DNA of 64,000 bases from Bacteroidota bacterium (GCA_016705125.1 JADIYW010000008.1:1-64000), one strand, 5' to 3'; shown: positions 28,144 through 38,162, counted from the first letter of the stretch. Notes: generated from the sequence alone by a model not told the origin. Numbers and translations are program-made.

Positions 28144-28380
28144 TTTAATTAAAAAACTATAAATAATTGATTATCAATATATTAAAGCAATAAAAAAACC
28201 AATTTAAATAAATTAAATACCAATAAAATAAATCATAAATCATTGAAAATTAATTAAATAAGTAAATAAATTAAAGTGAAGATTTAATTAAAACCTTTTA
28301 AAAGCCGAAATTAAATAAATTAAATTCAGATTAACTAAATCATTATCAATCACTTATTTGCTTTTAATTAAATTATAAAT

Positions 28381-28782
28381 TTAATCAATTCGATCCATAT
28401 TTACAGCACAAACAAAAGTATCTGATTTTAATTCATTTAAGTTTAATTCCTCAATATATCCATAATAAACCCTACTCCTAACGTTCTTTTGAACAATTAA
28501 ATAAGCATAATACTTTGCAGGCACACTATCTATTATAAAAACATTGTCTTCAATTGACTCAATAGAACTGTAAATTAAATTCCTTTTAAAACTATTCTCA
28601 ATTATTGAAGTTGATTTTCCATTTAAAGTATTAATATTATTAGTTATTATAACTCTATCAATATCATTGAAATAAGTAGAATCACTTGATATGTTAGTTA
28701 AATTAATCTTAATTGTTTTATACTTTTCATTATCACATGAATAAAATAAAATAATTAAAGCAATAAACAATATAAACTTCAT
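28381..28782 (-). CDS. hypothetical lipoprotein
   Basis: 133 residues, opening MKFILFIALIILFYSCDN: a short hydrophobic signal ending in a lipobox-like YSC. The rest is asparagine- and serine-rich without a family I know. It ends with a stop beside the AT-rich gap and lies downstream of era on the same strand, 20 bases away. Confidence 0.6.
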   Translation of the reverse strand: MKFILFIALIILFYSCDNEKYKTIKINLTNISSDSTYFNDIDRVIITNNINTLNGKSTSIIENSFKRNLIYSSIESIEDNVFIIDSVPAKYYAYLIVQKNVRSRVYYGYIEELNLNELKSDTFVCAVNMDRID

Positions 28783-28802
28783 AAAATACTATTTATCAAT
28801 TA

Positions 28803-29675
28803 TTAATATCCAAATTTTGAAAGTATAGAATCATTATCTCTCCAGTTTTCAAGTACTTTAACATGTAATTCCAAATACACTTTTTTATCTAGGAATTTTT
28901 CGATATCGATTCTACTTTCTATTCCCAATTGCTTTATCATTTCTCCGTTTTTACCTATAAGTATTGGTTTTTGTGTTTTTCTATTTACATATATTTCCGC
29001 TGATATTTTGTCAAGCTCCTCTCCTTCTACAAATGAATTTATGACCACCTCGCAGGAATACGGAATTTCTTCTTTATATAATTTAAGTATTTTCTCTCTA
29101 ATTATTTCAGTCACAAAATAGCGTTCACTCCTATCTGTAATGGCATCTTTATCAAAGTATGCCGGCCCTTCGGGCAATTGCGCTCTGAACATATCCAATA
29201 ATTCATCCAAATTTGTTTTTTCCTTTGCTGAAATTGGTAAAACAATTGCATTTGGCGCAGCTGCTTTCCAGTAATTTACCATTTGCTCTATTTCCATATT
29301 GGCAAAATTATCACATTTATTGAGCGCAATTATGGTATAAATATTTGTTTCCAAAATTTTCCTGAATTCCTCAGGCTGGTTTTCTGGCTTGTCTTTTATT
29401 TCTGCCAAAAAAAGAAATATGTCGGCATCCTCGAATGTTTCATGTACAAAATTCATCATGTTTTTTTGCATTTTATAGTGCGGATCCAAGATTCCAGGCG
29501 TATCAGAAAATACCATTTGATAATCCGGTTCATTTAAAATTCCGAAAATTCGATGTCTAGTGGTTTGTGCTTTTGAAGTAATAATTGAAAGCTTTTCCCC
29601 TATCAAGGCGTTCATTAGGGTTGACTTGCCTACATTGGGTTTTCCAAGAATATTTATAAAGCCCGATTTGTACAT
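28803..29675 (-). CDS. era: GTPase Era
   Basis: Ribosome-assembly GTPase that binds the 3' end of 16S rRNA. 290 residues: P-loop GKPNVGKST (residues 11-19), DTPG (G3), NKCD (G4) and a C-terminal KH domain with PILIGKNGEMIKQLG. The second conserved GTPase of the window after Der. The start at 29675 begins with the G domain as in other Era proteins. Divergent from the tRNA gene upstream. Confidence 0.96.
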   Translation of the reverse strand: MYKSGFINILGKPNVGKSTLMNALIGEKLSIITSKAQTTRHRIFGILNEPDYQMVFSDTPGILDPHYKMQKNMMNFVHETFEDADIFLFLAEIKDKPENQPEEFRKILETNIYTIIALNKCDNFANMEIEQMVNYWKAAAPNAIVLPISAKEKTNLDELLDMFRAQLPEGPAYFDKDAITDRSERYFVTEIIREKILKLYKEEIPYSCEVVINSFVEGEELDKISAEIYVNRKTQKPILIGKNGEMIKQLGIESRIDIEKFLDKKVYLELHVKVLENWRDNDSILSKFGY

Positions 29676-29720
29676 TATATTTTTTTAAGGTTATTAAAAT
29701 AAAGTTTTGCAAATATACAC

Positions 29721-29751
29721 TTGAATTATTGAAATAAATATTATACATTTG
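29721..29751 (+). promoter_or_regulatory. promoter of the initiator tRNA gene
   Basis: TTG at 29721-29723, a 20-base spacer and TACATTTG at 29744-29751, nine bases before the first base of the mature tRNA. Best match to the Bacteroidota consensus in the window. Confidence 0.7.
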
Positions 29752-29760
29752 TACCCATAT

Positions 29761-29833
<73 letters not shown>

Positions 29834-29857
29834 CTGGTTTAGGTTTTCATGGTTTTT

Positions 29858-29885
29858 AGGGTTGCGCAAGCAACCCTTTTTTTTT
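29858..29885 (+). terminator. terminator after tRNA-fMet
   Basis: A 7-bp stem (29858-29864 with 29871-29877, AGGGTTG), a 6-base loop and a long T run, 24 bases beyond the tRNA. Confidence 0.88.
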
Positions 29886-29923
29886 ATCTTTGTCTATTAT
29901 TTATAAAATTTAATTCTTTTTTT

Positions 29924-30760
29924 ATGTTGATGCGCAATTTAAAATTACTTTTCGTTGTTCTTGGTTCCTTTTTCATTTTTACTTCTTGTATTAATATTGA
30001 AGAGTTTGTCCATTTCAACGCTGATAAATCTGGAACTTATCGTATGACGGTAGATATGGGACAAATGGGTAGCATGATGGATCTTTTTGGTGGTATGATG
30101 GGTAATGAGGATTCAGAGAATAATGAAGATGGTGGAGGCGGCTTATTTGGTGGAATGGGTGATATTAAAAGTAAACTAGGCGACCTCGGTGGTGCAAAGG
30201 GAGAAATGGATAGTTTACTTAATATTATTGGAACCGTAAATGGTATCACAAAAATGAAAAGCAATATTGAAAAAAATGGCATGAAAATAAGCTATGAATT
30301 TAATTTTTCAAACATAGAAGCCTTAAATAAGGCCTTAAAAACCTTACAGTCTTCCTCAATGATTAGCCAGGAAAGTACGGATGCTTTTAAAGTAAAAGGC
30401 AATAAAATTTGTCGTCTACGAAACGACCAAATGAAGGATTTATTAGATGGTAAGGACATGAATAGCCTTATGTCCGCTTTAGGTGGTGAAGAAGAAAAGA
30501 AAGGAAAAAAGAAAAAAAATAATGATGAAGACAATTTGTTTGGAGATTTTGATATAAGTAGTATGATGACAGGTTTGGGTGGCGATATGACTTATACATC
30601 TATTTACGAATTTGACCAAGTAATCAAAAAAACGGATAATAAAAATGCTGAAATTTCTGAAGATGGAAATACGGTTACGCTTGTTTATTATCCTTTGAAT
30701 ACCGAAAAAAACTCAAAAAAGGGAATGACAAATACGATTAAATTGAAAAAATTAAACTAA
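29924..30760 (+). CDS. lipoprotein of unknown function
   Basis: About 278 residues from the ATG at 29924 (or 29930); the longer frame from 29849 crosses the tRNA terminator and is unlikely. Signal peptide MRNLKLLFVVLGSFFIFTSC ends in the lipobox cysteine. A region rich in glycine, methionine and aspartate follows (GGMMGNEDSENNEDGGGG), then an amphipathic part. Probably anchored in the outer or inner membrane. Just after its stop, another frame reads KEFFVDGIDYDYYDLKTKKV and ends at 30833, so a lost A near 30754 may have cut about 25 residues from the C-terminus. Confidence 0.72.
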   Translation: MLMRNLKLLFVVLGSFFIFTSCINIEEFVHFNADKSGTYRMTVDMGQMGSMMDLFGGMMGNEDSENNEDGGGGLFGGMGDIKSKLGDLGGAKGEMDSLLNIIGTVNGITKMKSNIEKNGMKISYEFNFSNIEALNKALKTLQSSSMISQESTDAFKVKGNKICRLRNDQMKDLLDGKDMNSLMSALGGEEEKKGKKKKNNDEDNLFGDFDISSMMTGLGGDMTYTSIYEFDQVIKKTDNKNAEISEDGNTVTLVYYPLNTEKNSKKGMTNTIKLKKLN

Positions 30761-30861
30761 AAGAGTTTTTTGTAGATGGAATTGATTACGACTATTATGA
30801 TTTAAAAACAAAAAAAGTTTATCTCAATAAATAATTGGTAGATTTTAATCCATCTCCTCAC

Positions 30862-31494
30862 CTATTGCCAAAAAACTATTTCTTGCTGCATGTTTATTCG
30901 TGCTTGTTTTTCCCATTTCATAATGGCATCCTGAGTAAAAAAAATGGAATCGCGTTGTAAAAAAGAACTTAGCACTTTTGTCCTTCCTTTTGCATAAAGA
31001 AATCTCGGAAACATAAAATATTCTTTTCTCGTATCGGTAAAGTATTTTTTATAGTCTTCTTCACTTGCTCCAAGAATAGATAAATCAATATCTAAAAACA
31101 AATTTATATCTCCTGATGGCACTACTGCTTGATGTTTTTGAGTTGATAAAATTAAATTTGATACTGCCAATTGTATTTCACCACTAATTCCCAAAAATGC
31201 CAGATCTTGCATGGCTTTATGGCTGCTTTTTATTTCATTTTGTTTACTCAACGGATTATAATAAAAATCGTGATAAAAAATGGCCAATAAAAACGATTGC
31301 TTATCTCCTATTTTATCTTCAAATTGTTGGAACCAGTGCAACATATTTAATAAATGTTGTTCGCTATGGTATTTTCTGAATCTGGATGAATACTGTTTTA
31401 CTATTTTGTCAAAACAAATTTTATGTTTTTTTTCCAAAGGATTTGTAAATGCCTTCTCCCAAAAAGACCATAAAATTTCATTCGTTTTCGTCAT
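30862..31494 (-). CDS. HD-superfamily predicted metal-dependent phosphohydrolase
   Basis: 210 residues. RKYHSEQHLLNML gives the first metal-binding His and FYHDFYYNP the HD pair; a DIDLSILGA segment with a conserved Asp follows. Proteins of this set are usually annotated as predicted HD phosphohydrolases without known substrate. It converges on the lipoprotein gene to its left. Confidence 0.85.
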   Translation of the reverse strand: MTKTNEILWSFWEKAFTNPLEKKHKICFDKIVKQYSSRFRKYHSEQHLLNMLHWFQQFEDKIGDKQSFLLAIFYHDFYYNPLSKQNEIKSSHKAMQDLAFLGISGEIQLAVSNLILSTQKHQAVVPSGDINLFLDIDLSILGASEEDYKKYFTDTRKEYFMFPRFLYAKGRTKVLSSFLQRDSIFFTQDAIMKWEKQARINMQQEIVFWQ

Positions 31495-31856
31495 TGTAAA
31501 ATAATTAATTCAATAAAGTCATAAGTTTAACAATTAATTTCCTTTTTTCTGACATTAATTTTTCCTTTTGGTAGATTTAAAGAAACAATTCAGGTCTATT
31601 TGGTGTGGAAAAGCCATTTTTTTATGTTCATAAAGCCCTTTTTTCACTTAAAGTAAATTCTAGGTGAAAGACAATATTTTACTAAATTTTTGTTAAATTA
31701 ATTTTAATTTAAAATAGAGTTTGTTGATTAATAGTCATTTATATATTTAATAGTTAAATTAATGTTTCCTAATAATGATTTTGGAGATAGTTAAATAACC
31801 CTTAAAAAGCATTTTTTTTAAAAAATATGACACAACTTTGCATCGCATTTCTAACC
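31495..31856. other. gene-free AT-rich intergenic stretch
   Basis: Between the divergent HD gene and the transglycosylase leader. No coding frame, tRNA-like fold or repeat found. A short CAACTTTG at 31833-31840 resembles half of a -7 box and would place a transcript start just before the paired hairpins. Confidence 0.4.
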
Positions 31857-31857
31857 G

Positions 31858-31889
31858 GGAGATTCGTCTCCTTTTTGTTCACCAAAAAG
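31858..31889 (+). promoter_or_regulatory. overlapping leader hairpins, candidate attenuator
   Basis: A 5-bp stem GGAGA-TTCG-TCTCC (31858-31871) with the very stable UUCG-type tetraloop runs straight into TTTTT (31872-31876), like an intrinsic terminator. A second hairpin, CTTTTTG (31871-31877) with CAAAAAG (31883-31889), uses the same T run, so the two exclude each other. The transglycosylase ATG is 10 bases downstream. No ligand or leader peptide is seen. Regulation is inferred only. Confidence 0.45.
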
Positions 31890-31899
31890 AAAAAGGGTT

Positions 31900-32661
31900 A
31901 TGAAAATAGTTATGAGTTCTAAAAGAAATTGGATTATCGCTTTACTAATCGTTTCCAATTTTATTATGGCATTTCGTTTGAAATCAGATTCTAATGAAAA
32001 GAATCCGATTGATGAAAACCAAAAAGTGGGTATCGATACAACTACAATGCTTTTAAAAGATACTACTGTATTAATTGAAAAAGAGATTGCTCTGGAGACT
32101 ACAAATAGTATAGTTGAAAATAAAGAAAGTGCCATTAAAATCTGTAAGTATGATGCATTCATTCAAAAACATGCAAAATCTATTGAATGGGATTGGCGAT
32201 TAATTGCTTCTATTATTTATAAAGAAAGCAAATTTGATGCAAAAGCACGCTCAGGTGGCGGTATGGTTGGATTGATGCAATTAGTGCCTTCTACAGGTTA
32301 TAAATTTGGTTTGCCACATGGCAGTGAGTATAATCCGGAAGAAAACATAAAAGCTGGTATTTCTTATATTAAGGCATTAGATAAATTGTGGTCGAAAGTA
32401 CCAAAAGAAGAAAGAACCAAATTCATCATCGCTAGTTATAATTCTGGCGAAGGACACGTAAAGGATGCGGCTAGATTAGCTGCTAAATATGGAAAAGACC
32501 CTTTGAAATGGGAAGGAAATGTTGAAATGTATTTGGCCCTCAAAAATCAAGCGCAATATTACAAAGACCCAATTGTTAAGTGTGGTTATTTTAATGGTCC
32601 ACGAACAGTTAATTATGTAAAAGCTATTTTAGCTAAATTTGAAGAATACAAATCGCTTTAA
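31900..32661 (+). CDS. lytic transglycosylase, SLT domain
   Basis: Cleaves the glycan strands of peptidoglycan. 253 residues: N-terminal signal/anchor (about residues 9-27), a linker, then the goose-type lysozyme fold with catalytic Glu in YKESKFDAKARSGGG, the GLMQLVPST motif and ASYNSGEGHV. It resembles the C-terminal half of the next gene closely (ICKYDAFIQKHAKSIEWDWR versus ICKYDYLIQKYAKEINWDWR), so the pair arose by duplication. Preceded by the candidate attenuator. Confidence 0.9.
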   Translation: MKIVMSSKRNWIIALLIVSNFIMAFRLKSDSNEKNPIDENQKVGIDTTTMLLKDTTVLIEKEIALETTNSIVENKESAIKICKYDAFIQKHAKSIEWDWRLIASIIYKESKFDAKARSGGGMVGLMQLVPSTGYKFGLPHGSEYNPEENIKAGISYIKALDKLWSKVPKEERTKFIIASYNSGEGHVKDAARLAAKYGKDPLKWEGNVEMYLALKNQAQYYKDPIVKCGYFNGPRTVNYVKAILAKFEEYKSL

Positions 32662-32838
32662 ATAGTGGTTAATTGTAAATGTTTAATGCGTAATATTTAA
32701 TCGTTTTTTGCTTTACTTAATACTAAATACTTGATACTTAATACCACTATAACTTATAACCCAATAACTAAATAACCCATTAACTAACTTTTCAAATCTT
32801 TTTTCTCAAATTTGCATGAAATTTGAAGTCTAAACAGC

Positions 32839-34476
32839 GTGAACAATAAAAATATCAAGGAATTTATAAAACAACATTTAAAATGGTGGAAAATTGTATT
32901 ATTCACCCTCTTTTTTTCCTTAATTACGTATACGCTTTATTTTGTATTTAAAAGTGATGTTTCTAACGAAAATCCAAATTCAAACCCTTTCAAAAAAATA
33001 AAACCTGTTGATTTTGATTTAGACCAGATTAAACTTCGTGGTAAAATTATAGGCATTGTACTCGAAAATTCAGCCTCTTATTTCAAATACCAAGGCGTTG
33101 AAATGGGTTTTGAATATGAAGTCATGTCCACTTTTGCAAAAAAAATTGGCGTTGATTTTGAAATTAAGGTAGCAAAAAACAAAGCCGAGGCATTTTATTT
33201 TTTAAATAAAGGTATTGGAGATATTTTTATGGGCAACTTGGTGGCCAATAGTATCGATAAGGATTATATTGGATTTAGTGACTACTATGGATTTATGGAT
33301 TTCGTTTTATTGCAAAGACGCGAGATTAAAAAAAATGCAAATCCAGATGACACCATTAAAATAGCGAAATATATTAAAAAACCTGCTGATTTAATCAATC
33401 AAATGGTGGCTACTTTACCCAATAGCAAATCTGAAGAAGTACTTAAAAGCTTTCAAATTCTCAATAGAAATAGGACTTTTTCGATGTTATTGGATGCAGA
33501 CTATAACAATGATGATTTGGCACGAATGGTTTCTGCCGAAACGGTTGATTATGCAATTGTAGAAGAAAATACAGCTTATTTGAATAACCAGTTTTATGGT
33601 AATTTGGATTATAGTCTGAAAGTAGGCTTTCCACAAATGCTGAATATGGGAATTAGAAGCAATGCTCCAGTTTTTCAACAAGAATTAAATACTTGGATAA
33701 GACAAAATAGAGATACTGGAAAAATAAAGAAACTATATAGGCAATGGTTTAAAGAAAAAGAAAACGCTGTAAGGTATGGGGTAAACCCTGAAAAGCCAAA
33801 AGGTGTCGGTATTTGTAAATATGATTACCTAATTCAAAAATATGCAAAAGAAATTAATTGGGATTGGAGATTGGTAGCTGCAATAATTTGGCAAGAATCG
33901 AGGTTTAATGCAAGTGCCACTTCCTTTGCTGGCGCACGTGGATTAATGCAAGTAATGCCAGGTACTGCAAATGATTATGGTGTTTCAGCATATGAATTAT
34001 ATAATCCTGAAGTGGCTATAAAAACAGGCGTTACGCACTTAAAAAGTTTAATAAGATATTGGGGAGGTGGAGAAAAAATATGGCATCCTGGCCAAGAAAT
34101 AAAATTTATTTTAGCCTCGTATAATGCGGGCACTGGGCATGTGGAAGATGCACGTAGACTAGCTAAAAATTTTGGAGCCCCCGACCAGGTTTGGGATAGA
34201 AGTGTTGAATACTATTTATATTACCTAAATACACCCCAGTTTTACAATAATCCAGTAGTGCAATATGGCTATTGTAGAGGTCCGGAGCCCTACCAATATG
34301 TAAAAAACATTGTAGCAAAATTTTTACATTGGGGCTATACTGTCGATTATTACTATCAAGCTCAGCCTGACGCAAAAGCTGCGCATGCGCCTTGGGTGCG
34401 TCAATTTATATTAGACTATGAAGATGAACTCATCAAAAAAAATAATTTAATTGGTGATATTCCTGCTCAAGAGTAG
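32839..34476 (+). CDS. MltF-like lytic transglycosylase with solute-binding domain
   Basis: 545 residues beginning at a GTG (32839). A membrane anchor at about residues 16-35 is followed by a periplasmic binding-protein (SBP_bac_3) domain (IGIVLENSASYFKYQGVEMG onward) and a C-terminal SLT domain with catalytic Glu in WQESRFNASATSFAGARGLM and SYNAGTGHVEDARR. This two-domain order is that of MltF, membrane-bound murein lyase F. Proteins of this type are envelope-bound in Proteobacteria. The 177 bases before it contain only short A/T-rich TACTTAATACC-like repeats. Confidence 0.9.
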   Translation: MNNKNIKEFIKQHLKWWKIVLFTLFFSLITYTLYFVFKSDVSNENPNSNPFKKIKPVDFDLDQIKLRGKIIGIVLENSASYFKYQGVEMGFEYEVMSTFAKKIGVDFEIKVAKNKAEAFYFLNKGIGDIFMGNLVANSIDKDYIGFSDYYGFMDFVLLQRREIKKNANPDDTIKIAKYIKKPADLINQMVATLPNSKSEEVLKSFQILNRNRTFSMLLDADYNNDDLARMVSAETVDYAIVEENTAYLNNQFYGNLDYSLKVGFPQMLNMGIRSNAPVFQQELNTWIRQNRDTGKIKKLYRQWFKEKENAVRYGVNPEKPKGVGICKYDYLIQKYAKEINWDWRLVAAIIWQESRFNASATSFAGARGLMQVMPGTANDYGVSAYELYNPEVAIKTGVTHLKSLIRYWGGGEKIWHPGQEIKFILASYNAGTGHVEDARRLAKNFGAPDQVWDRSVEYYLYYLNTPQFYNNPVVQYGYCRGPEPYQYVKNIVAKFLHWGYTVDYYYQAQPDAKAAHAPWVRQFILDYEDELIKKNNLIGDIPAQE

Positions 34477-34554
34477 GAATTGTTGTATTTATGTCATTTT
34501 TTGTTTTTTGTAATTGTTTGTAAAATTGAATATGTAATTTTGCTAAAAAAATAA

Positions 34555-36387
34555 ATGGCACGCAGCAAATCAGATGATGCAGAGGAAATTAAAGAACATG
34601 CAAAATTAAGTAAGTCAACCTTAAATACCGGCTTAAAAATATTTTCCTATACCAAACCTTACAGAACATATTATATTGTGGGGATGTTTTTTTTAATTCT
34701 CTCCACTTTTACCGTTATGGGACTCCCCTATTTTTTAACAGGTTTGACTGAATTAGCTTTAAATAAACCCTTTTTTGTTTTAGGAAAAAATGCACAAGAT
34801 GCATTATTTATTATAAATGATAAATTCACTGTCGTAAAGATTTTAATGGTAATCCTTTTATTACAAGCAATCGCCTCTTTTTTAAGAGTATATACTTTTT
34901 CGCAAGCCACCGAACGAACCTTAGCCGATTTAAGGGGCGCAATCTATAATAAAATAATTACTTTACCTTCTCCTTTTTTTGAAAACAATCGGATTGGAGA
35001 ATTAACCTCTCGTTTGAGTTCTGATGTAAGTAATTTACAAGAAGTGCTTTCAATTACAATAGCAGAATTTTTTAGACAGATTTTCACGTTTATTATAGGG
35101 TTTGGTTTAGTCTTATTTATTTCTTGGAAACTAATGCTATGGGTATTATTCACCATTCCACCCTTGGTAATCATTGCTTTCTTTTTTGGCAAAAAAATTA
35201 AAAAAATAGCCAAAGAAACACAGCAAATTTTAGCTAAATCAGGCATTATTGTAGAAGAAACCTTTACAGCTATTGCAATGGTAAAAGCTTATACAAATGA
35301 AAATTTTGAATCTAAAAGGTATAAAGTTGCTATCAAAGAAGTAATGAAAAGAGCGATGAAAAGTGCTATTTTTAGGGGTAGCTTCATCTCATTTATTATC
35401 GTAGGCCTTTTTGGTATTTTAGTTTTTTTGGCATGGAAAGCCACAGGATATGTGCAAACCGGTGATTTAAATATTTCAGACCTATTGCAATTTGTTTTTT
35501 ATTCCATTTTTATTGGCGGTTCTATTGCAGGTTTGGGCGAAAATTATGGCAGAATAATGCTTGGCTTGGGTGCTACGGAACGCATTTCTGAAATTCTTGA
35601 ATATGAAAGCGAAACTCAAATAAGAGTAATAAATCCTACCAAATTTGAAGGAAAAATCGAATTTAAAGAAATCAGTTTTAGTTATCCCTCCCGACCAGAA
35701 TTACCCGTTTTAAATGAAATAAATTTTACGGTTCAGCCAGGCCAAAAAATTGCATTGGTAGGCTCATCAGGTGCAGGCAAATCTACGATTATCCAATTAT
35801 TGCTTAGGAATTACCCACTTAATAAAGGTAATATTTTAATAGACGACAAAGATTTTACAGCTTATGACATACAAGATTTAAGGGCAAATACTGCCATTGT
35901 ACCACAAGAAGTAATATTATTTGGTGGCACTATAAGAGATAATATTTGTTACGGAAAATTGGATGCTACTGACGAGGAAATATTAATTGCTGCGAAAAAA
36001 GCAAATGCTACTGAGTTTATCGAACGATTCCCAGAAGGACTAAATACCCTAGTTGGTGAGCGAGGCTTAAAACTTTCTGGTGGACAAAAGCAACGTATAG
36101 CAATTGCTCGAGCTATTTTACGTGATCCCGCCATTCTTTTATTAGATGAAGCCACTAGTAGTCTTGATGCAGAATCTGAAAAACTAGTTCAGAGTGCTTT
36201 AAATGCGCTTATGGAAGGCAGAACAACCATTATAGTTGCTCACCGATTGTCAACTATTAGAAATGTGGATGAGATAATAGTTATCGATCATGGAAAAATT
36301 GCAGAAAAGGGAACACATCAGGAATTGAGCAATAAAGAAAATGGCATTTATAACAACTTATTAAGGCTACAATTTTCAGTTAACTAA
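34555..36387 (+). CDS. ABC exporter, fused permease and ATPase (MsbA type)
   Basis: Half-transporter of 610 residues. Six membrane helices lie in about the first 330 residues; the C-terminal nucleotide-binding domain carries Walker A GSSGAGKST (403-411), signature LSGGQKQRIA and Walker B ILLLDEATSSLD, then a H-loop HRLST. The extra hydrophilic N-terminus (MARSKSDDAEEIKEHAKLSK) is common in Bacteroidota members. Lipid A-type or multidrug substrate cannot be told apart. A TAATTTTG box (34535-34542) precedes it. Confidence 0.93.
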   Translation: MARSKSDDAEEIKEHAKLSKSTLNTGLKIFSYTKPYRTYYIVGMFFLILSTFTVMGLPYFLTGLTELALNKPFFVLGKNAQDALFIINDKFTVVKILMVILLLQAIASFLRVYTFSQATERTLADLRGAIYNKIITLPSPFFENNRIGELTSRLSSDVSNLQEVLSITIAEFFRQIFTFIIGFGLVLFISWKLMLWVLFTIPPLVIIAFFFGKKIKKIAKETQQILAKSGIIVEETFTAIAMVKAYTNENFESKRYKVAIKEVMKRAMKSAIFRGSFISFIIVGLFGILVFLAWKATGYVQTGDLNISDLLQFVFYSIFIGGSIAGLGENYGRIMLGLGATERISEILEYESETQIRVINPTKFEGKIEFKEISFSYPSRPELPVLNEINFTVQPGQKIALVGSSGAGKSTIIQLLLRNYPLNKGNILIDDKDFTAYDIQDLRANTAIVPQEVILFGGTIRDNICYGKLDATDEEILIAAKKANATEFIERFPEGLNTLVGERGLKLSGGQKQRIAIARAILRDPAILLLDEATSSLDAESEKLVQSALNALMEGRTTIIVAHRLSTIRNVDEIIVIDHGKIAEKGTHQELSNKENGIYNNLLRLQFSVN

Positions 36388-36537
36388 AAACATATAAATT
36401 ATTAATTTATAATCATTTATTTAATATTACTTAAATAAAATTATATTATTATTTTAAAATAGTTTGATTTTTATCCTTGTTTATTGATTCCTTTCTCCTA
36501 CCTTTACATTCCATAACAAATACACGCAATTATCGTT

Positions 36538-38151
36538 ATGGCTAAATATATTTTTGTAACCGGTGGTGTTACTTCTTCTCTCGGAAAAGGCATTCTTGCA
36601 GCATCTTTAGCCCAATTACTTCAGGCAAGAGGATTAAAAGTAACGATTCAAAAATTTGATCCATACATCAATATCGACCCAGGCACAATGAATCCTTATG
36701 AGCATGGAGAATGCTACGTAACCGATGATGGAGCCGAAACGGATTTGGATTTAGGTCATTATGAAAGGTTTTTGGATACACCTACCTCTCAAGCAAATAA
36801 CGTAACTACAGGGAAAATTTATCAAGAAGTAATAAATAAAGAAAGAAGAGGTGATTATTTAGGAAAAACGGTACAAGTTATTCCGCATATTACCGATGAA
36901 ATTAAAAGGCGGATGTTGCTTTTGGGAAATGATGGCAAATTTGATATCATCATTACTGAAATTGGCGGTACTGTTGGCGATATTGAATCACTTCCATTTG
37001 TTGAAGCTATCAGACAATTAAGATGGCAATTAGATCCAAAGGATTATTTAGTTTTACATTTAACACTTGTCCCTTTTTTAAGCGCTGCTAAGGAATTAAA
37101 AACAAAACCGACACAACACTCAGTAAAAGAATTACAATCAGCTGGAATTCAGCCTAATATATTAATTTGTAGAACTGAATATCCTTTAGGAGAAGATAGA
37201 AGAAGAAAAATTGCAGAATTTTGTAATGTGGAGTTTAAATCAGTAATTGAGGCACTTGATGCAGATTCCATTTACGATGTGCCGCTTAACCTGCAAAGGG
37301 AAAAACTAGATGAGATTGTTTTAGAAAAATTTGGTTTAACTGACTTGCCTGCTCCAAACCTTTCCTTATGGATGGATTTTTTAGAGCATCATAAGCACCC
37401 TAAATTAGAAATTCATATTGGGGTAGTTGGAAAATATGTGGAACTAAAAGATGCCTATATCTCAATTTATGAATCATTCGTGCATGCATCAGCTAAAAAC
37501 GATTGTAAAGTAAAAATTCACAGAATCCAATCGGAAAAAATAACTGATAAGAACGTTGAAAAAATGCTCATTCAAATGGATGGTATTTTTGTAGCACCAG
37601 GCTTTGGAAACAGAGGAATTGAAGGGAAAATAGCAGCAATTAAATATGCTCGTGAAAAACAAATTCCATTCTTTGGCGTTTGTTTGGGCATGCAATGTGC
37701 AACCATTGAATTTGCACGTAATGTATTGAAAATTGAAAACGCTACTTCCCGTGAATTTGACACTAATACAAATAATGCAGTCATTGACCTTATGCAGGAG
37801 CAAAAAAATGTGAAAAATAAAGGAGGAACGATGCGACTTGGTTCTTATCCATGTGCTTTAAAACAAAATTCTATTTCATATAATGCGTACTGGAAAGAAC
37901 AAATAAATGAAAGACACCGACATAGATATGAATTTAACAATGATTATTTAGAAAGATTTGAAAAAGCGGGCATGATTGCAAGTGGTTTTAATCCGGAGAA
38001 AGGATTGGTTGAAATAATTGAGTTAAAAGGCCACCCTTGGTTTGTGGGTGTACAATTCCACCCTGAATACAAAAGTACCATTCTTCACCCTCATCCCCTA
38101 TTTGTTTCATTTATAAATGCGGCAATCCAATTTAGAAATAAAAGTATATAG
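36538..38151 (+). CDS. pyrG: CTP synthase
   Basis: Converts UTP to CTP with ATP and glutamine. The N-terminal synthase domain starts KYIFVTGGVTSSLGKGI; the C-terminal class I glutaminase has the nucleophile in GVCLGMQCA and the HPE triad end in GVQFHPEY. 537 residues, normal. ATG 36538. It is followed by the convergent mqnA cluster with 11 bases between. Confidence 0.97.
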   Translation: MAKYIFVTGGVTSSLGKGILAASLAQLLQARGLKVTIQKFDPYINIDPGTMNPYEHGECYVTDDGAETDLDLGHYERFLDTPTSQANNVTTGKIYQEVINKERRGDYLGKTVQVIPHITDEIKRRMLLLGNDGKFDIIITEIGGTVGDIESLPFVEAIRQLRWQLDPKDYLVLHLTLVPFLSAAKELKTKPTQHSVKELQSAGIQPNILICRTEYPLGEDRRRKIAEFCNVEFKSVIEALDADSIYDVPLNLQREKLDEIVLEKFGLTDLPAPNLSLWMDFLEHHKHPKLEIHIGVVGKYVELKDAYISIYESFVHASAKNDCKVKIHRIQSEKITDKNVEKMLIQMDGIFVAPGFGNRGIEGKIAAIKYAREKQIPFFGVCLGMQCATIEFARNVLKIENATSREFDTNTNNAVIDLMQEQKNVKNKGGTMRLGSYPCALKQNSISYNAYWKEQINERHRHRYEFNNDYLERFEKAGMIASGFNPEKGLVEIIELKGHPWFVGVQFHPEYKSTILHPHPLFVSFINAAIQFRNKSI

Positions 38152-38162
38152 ATTTTGATTAA

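Noticed and set aside
29849..29923. Longer N-terminus for the lipoprotein gene
   Set aside because: It would begin inside the tRNA terminator and bury the signal peptide.
32662..32838. Repeated TACTTAATACC-like words before the MltF-like gene
   Set aside because: Imperfect, short and A/T-driven; not a CRISPR or tandem array.
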